Positions 61,803-64,000 of a DNA stretch of 64,000 nucleotides are shown here, piece by piece (the first letter of the stretch is position 1; each line of letters starts with the position of its first letter). The position numbers and the translations under genes are program-made. This stretch comes from Lachnospiraceae bacterium. GTDB taxonomy: Bacteria; Bacillota; Clostridia; Lachnospirales; Lachnospiraceae. Below the pieces are notes generated by a model. It searched no databases. It was not told the origin of the DNA and saw only the letters and a program-made list of their open reading frames with translations. Location of the stretch: positions 84,055-148,054 of the forward strand of contig JAFUXA010000010.1 in NCBI GenBank assembly GCA_017470985.1. The letters are read 5' to 3'.

Positions 61803-62322
61803 GGAAGATAATTTAGAACTTGAAACAATACAAGAAGCAGAAATTGTAGATATTTTGCAAGAAGAAGGTATTGATGATGACGCGAAGAAAAGAATTATTG
61901 GCGTCATTAAAAGAGAAGTTCATAGTGGTCCATTACCTTCACCTGAGACATTAAAAAAATATAGTGAACTACCTGGAGTTGTTGATGTGATAACTAATAT
62001 GGCGGTTAGTGAGATGAACCATCGACATGAAATGGAAAAAAAGATGGTTGATAGTGATTGTGCACTAAATCAAAGCCAAATCAATTATGTAAATGCTAGC
62101 ATTGATTTAAAAAAGAGATTACAAATTTTTGGATTTATAATAACTATATTATTAATAGGCTTAGGATTTGTTTGTTTAATTTTAAATAGAAATATTGCAA
62201 GTGTAACTTTGTTTGTTTCTGGTATTGGAAGTTTATGCTTTGTTTTGTTTTATGGTAAAAAAGCACAGGGTGTTGAAGAAAGCGATAATAGAACCCAGGA
62301 CGATGAGAAACCAACTGAGTAA
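61762..62322 (+). CDS. DUF2335 membrane protein (186 aa)
   Basis: Carries the DUF2335 pattern: an acidic N-terminus, then HSGPLPSPETLKKYSELPGV (about residues 53-72), MNHRHEMEKKMV, and two C-terminal membrane helices (IFGFIITILLIGLGFVCLIL and ASVTLFVSGIGSLCFVLFYG). These proteins occur mainly in mobile DNA and have no proven function. With the preceding gene it forms a cargo module that could be toxin-antitoxin, exclusion or phage defence. A strong terminator follows. Confidence 0.75.
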   Translation: MNQLEDIQNDLNSEEDNLELETIQEAEIVDILQEEGIDDDAKKRIIGVIKREVHSGPLPSPETLKKYSELPGVVDVITNMAVSEMNHRHEMEKKMVDSDCALNQSQINYVNASIDLKKRLQIFGFIITILLIGLGFVCLILNRNIASVTLFVSGIGSLCFVLFYGKKAQGVEESDNRTQDDEKPTE

Positions 62323-62341
62323 GTATAATTTATGAAATGGT

Positions 62342-62380
62342 AAGAGGCGTCAATTCGAATAGAATTGACGCCTCTTTTCA
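62342..62380 (+). terminator. Terminator after the DUF2335 module
   Basis: AAGAGGCGTCAATTC / GAATTGACGCCTCTT, a perfect 15-bp stem with a 5-base loop and a following TTC. Confidence 0.88.
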
Positions 62381-62517
62381 TACTGTAATATAGCTAGAAA
62401 ATTCAGCGTTACCAAGCCTGTAGCCCATTTCTTTGATTTTCGTTTACGCTCACGTTTTCCCCGTTTTACTGGTGTCGCAAACCTACGTTTTTATAGTGTT
62501 TACGGGGTTCCCCAGCC

Positions 62518-62538
62518 TTCAAGTCCCATCTTCCGCAT
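62518..62538. repeat. attR of the island (third att-core copy)
   Basis: First 21 bases of the tRNA-Leu att core (TTCAAGTCCC...CCGCAT), then GAATA where the other two have TA. It marks the right edge of the second element. Confidence 0.88.
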
Positions 62539-62831
62539 GAATAAAAGAAGAGAGCTGAAGCGGTTACCCACAAATTAAGTAGTGCTGTATCCATGGCAAT
62601 ACCTCTTAGTAACCTAGCCCAAAGTACTGGGCTTTTATACTTCGAATCAAGGAACTTACTCTTATTTCAGCATATTTGTTGTACCGTGCATCAGCACTTT
62701 TTCTGATAGATTTTTTTAAGAACAGCCTCCTCCTTTGTCTATATCATGGTATCTATGTCATGAACATCCGTGATATGAATGATGGAGATTTGCTATTGGC
62801 TGTTGCAAGTAATGTTCAGTCAGAACAACTA
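62539..62831. other. Gene-free stretch right of the island
   Basis: No convincing gene. On the minus strand 62620-62730 reads as about 37 codons (KSIRKSADARYNKYAEIRVS...), preceded by AAGGAGGAGG but without a start codon in the right place, and 62540-62640 could fold. It may be the decayed end of an insertion sequence. Confidence 0.35.
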
Positions 62832-62868
62832 AATACTGTTATACAGTATTAGACAAAAATGTTATACT
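62832..62868 (+). promoter_or_regulatory. Promoter with palindromic operator for the gene at 62902
   Basis: A perfect 8-bp inverted repeat, AATACTGT-TAT-ACAGTATT (62832-62850), overlaps the expected -35 position. TATACT at 62863-62868 is the -10. Such a layout is typical of repression by a dimeric HTH protein. Confidence 0.55.
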
Positions 62869-62901
62869 GACAGGGAATATTCGTTTATATCTAAGGAGTT
62901 A

Positions 62902-63552
62902 ATGGGAAATATGAAAAAGAAAGTGATTATAGGAATCGTTGTAGCTTGCCTTGTAGTAGCTGGCGTAGTTACAGCTGTGGTTATAAAGAATAACAAAACT
63001 AAACCTGAAGAAGAAGTACAAACTTCGAATGAGTTGGTAATTGATGAGGCATTAGCCAACGAAGATTCCATGAATAAGTTTGGTGAAGCAGAAGACGAAC
63101 CAGATACGGTTTATGGTGGTTATACTGAAGCAGACATTGACCATTACACAGATGATGGATTTGTAACAAAGGATGGTTCCTATGTAATCACAGCATCTTT
63201 AGATGAGAGACAGAAGGCAGCTTGGAATACATACCAAAAATATTATGATGATTTTAGTAACTATGGACCAGATTTTGATGCACCTCCAATTGGTACCTCT
63301 GGTACAGGATATGACTCATCTCTTCTTGTAGAGAAGACAACGGATAAGGGGTGTGGATGTTATGTAGATACAGCCACAGGCAAAGTTTATTACAACGGAA
63401 TGACATTACCAACAGGCGGACCTGTATCATTAGAAGACCACGGTGCATTTCTTAAATGGGTACTTGAAGATACTGATGGACGAGGGGAGTGTACTGTAAC
63501 TAATATTACCTATGCACAAATGCAGGAAATATATGGCTATCCAGTCAATTAA
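62902..63552 (+). CDS. Membrane-anchored protein of unknown function (216 aa)
   Basis: An N-terminal helix (KVIIGIVVACLVVAGVVTAV) is followed by an acidic linker and an extracytoplasmic domain of about 150 residues with a GCGCYVDTATGKVYYNG segment, where two Cys may bridge. No family is recognised. The overall plan is that of the protein at 57156. Start is ATG 62902 (AAGGAG only 3 bases before it) or ATG 62911 (12 bases); unresolved. Confidence 0.65.
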   Translation: MGNMKKKVIIGIVVACLVVAGVVTAVVIKNNKTKPEEEVQTSNELVIDEALANEDSMNKFGEAEDEPDTVYGGYTEADIDHYTDDGFVTKDGSYVITASLDERQKAAWNTYQKYYDDFSNYGPDFDAPPIGTSGTGYDSSLLVEKTTDKGCGCYVDTATGKVYYNGMTLPTGGPVSLEDHGAFLKWVLEDTDGRGECTVTNITYAQMQEIYGYPVN

Positions 63553-63583
63553 GAAATCAAATAACAAAATAGTATACAAACAT

Positions 63584-63611
63584 TTGATAAATTTCAAATG
63601 CGTGCTATACT
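63584..63611 (+). promoter_or_regulatory. Promoter candidate for a short transcript
   Basis: TTGATA, 16 bases, TATACT. It lies within an imperfect inverted repeat (CATTTGA/TCAAATG). Confidence 0.55.
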
Positions 63612-63616
63612 TTGAG

Positions 63617-63688
63617 TAGGCAAAAAAGCAATAATATGTTCGTATGAACAACCGAAAAGCCAGCGTGTACCAGACGCTGGCTTTTTCT
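63617..63688 (+). ncRNA. Possible small RNA of about 70 bases
   Basis: Between the promoter at 63584 and the terminator at 63655 no protein frame exists. The transcript would carry a TGTTC-GTAT-GAACA palindrome (about 63637-63650) and the terminator hairpin. Not matched to a known family. Confidence 0.4.
63655..63688 (+). terminator. Terminator just before the intron
   Basis: AGCCAGCGT / ACGCTGGCT stem with a 7-base loop and TTTTCT. Confidence 0.9.
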
Positions 63689-63690
63689 AT

Positions 63691-64000
63691 GTGCGCCTAG
63701 CGGCGCACGTTTCTAACGGGTTAAAGTCCCGAATCCGCCCGGTAGTGGGAAGGATATAGCCGAAAGCAAGGGTGTCCGTCGCGAGGCGGAATCTGAAGGA
63801 AGCTGGATGTGGGGAACATACTAACCCACGGGCAAATCTCTGGTCTGACGTACAGAAATCTCATATGAGGTTATGCATGAGGGTAAGGCTGCATAGCAAG
63901 TCGAAGCCCAATAACTACACGGAATCATGCATGATAAATGAGGCAGATGGATGGAGAGGAAGAAACGTGTGGTACCTAGGGAGGTCTGCGTGAAATGCTC
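63691..64000 (+). mobile_element. Group II intron, 5' part (continues past window)
   Basis: Starts with GTGCG, the group II 5' boundary, and goes on through the conserved domain I style blocks (GTTAAAGTCCCGAATCC, GGTAGTGGGAAGGATATAGC, AGCAAGGGTGTCCGTCGCGA) to GTGTGGTACCTAGGGAGG just before the expected reverse transcriptase frame. The encoded LtrA-type protein lies outside the window. The 5' end is two bases after a terminator T-run. Frames inside are not genes. Confidence 0.85.

Larger units (their letters stand above)
60618..62538. mobile_element. Second, decayed element between att copies 2 and 3 (1.9 kb)
   Basis: Bounded by att-core copies at 60618 and 62518. Contents are a DnaC-like pseudogene and a two-gene module with a DUF2335 membrane protein. 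No integrase remains, so it can move only with help from the neighbour or another integrase. Confidence 0.65.

Noticed and set aside
53838-63552. CRISPR array or Cas genes in the island
   Set aside because: Repeats seen are att cores, arm sites and leaders, not regularly spaced units, and no Cas-like protein is present.
63637-63650. LexA-like box TGTTCGTATGAACA
   Set aside because: Gram-positive LexA sites are CGAAC-N4-GTTCG; here the half-sites are in the opposite order, and no SOS gene follows.
63772-63993. Frame of 73 codons at the right edge
   Set aside because: It lies wholly in the conserved RNA part of the group II intron and has no protein-like composition.

Overview
The window looks like chromosomal DNA of a low-GC, motile, plant-polysaccharide-degrading Clostridia of the Lachnospiraceae type (Butyrivibrio/Pseudobutyrivibrio/Roseburia-like). 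The reasons are strong GGAGG ribosome sites, a domain-permuted GH3 beta-glucosidase of the kind known from rumen Clostridia, many AraC regulators beside sugar operons, chemotaxis and PilZ genes, and tRNAs without an encoded CCA. The species is inferred, not proven.

Layout. 1-2.1 kb: end of one NAD-dependent epimerase gene and a second, longer one with a Cys-rich tail. 2.1-24.1 kb: a carbohydrate-use region with a GPH sugar symporter, a GH78 rhamnosidase, an AraC regulator, a four-gene CUT2-type ABC importer, a GH78-like enzyme, a NagZ-type GH3 enzyme with a His/Asp dyad, a chemoreceptor, beta-phosphoglucomutase, a TetR regulator, a permuted GH3 beta-glucosidase, and then CheC-like, DUF2974 and PilZ proteins. 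24.1-30.7 kb: a complete hexuronate (glucuronate) catabolic operon, uxuA-uxuB-eda-uxaC-kdgK, divergent from an AraC regulator, with direct-repeat operator candidates between them. 30.7-32.8 kb: an aroK-aroE fusion and a cyclophilin. 33.0-39.9 kb: a compact Tad/Flp-like secretion or pilus locus (CpaF ATPase, TadB-like protein, several tiny membrane proteins with an E-[YF]-G motif but no leader peptide, and a large secreted beta-helix protein). 40-53.7 kb: housekeeping and envelope genes (CorC-like protein, DUF4422 protein, RlmL-like methyltransferase, C1 peptidase, amidase, RdgB, seven tRNAs, alanine racemase, a response regulator, RluA-type pseudouridine synthase).

53.7-62.5 kb: a mobile-element island at the 3' end of tRNA-Leu(AAG). 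Three copies of a 21-23 base att core lie at 53804, 60618 and 62518, so two elements appear to sit in tandem. The first carries a tyrosine integrase, a Rep protein combining an HUH endonuclease with an SF3-like helicase (the plan of CRESS-related plasmid Reps), several small orphan genes, a structured non-coding region and a second tyrosine recombinase. The second holds a frameshifted DnaC-like remnant and a two-gene module with a DUF2335 membrane protein. After the island come a membrane-anchored protein, a possible small RNA, and the 5' end of a group II intron placed directly after a terminator and cut by the window edge.

How it works together: rhamnose-, glucose- and uronate-containing plant polymers are probably trimmed by the GH78 and GH3 enzymes, imported by the GPH and ABC systems, and fed to glycolysis through beta-PGM and the hexuronate/KDPG pathway. 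Chemoreceptor and motility genes are interspersed. Functions are assigned from recognised motifs and context. No database search was possible.
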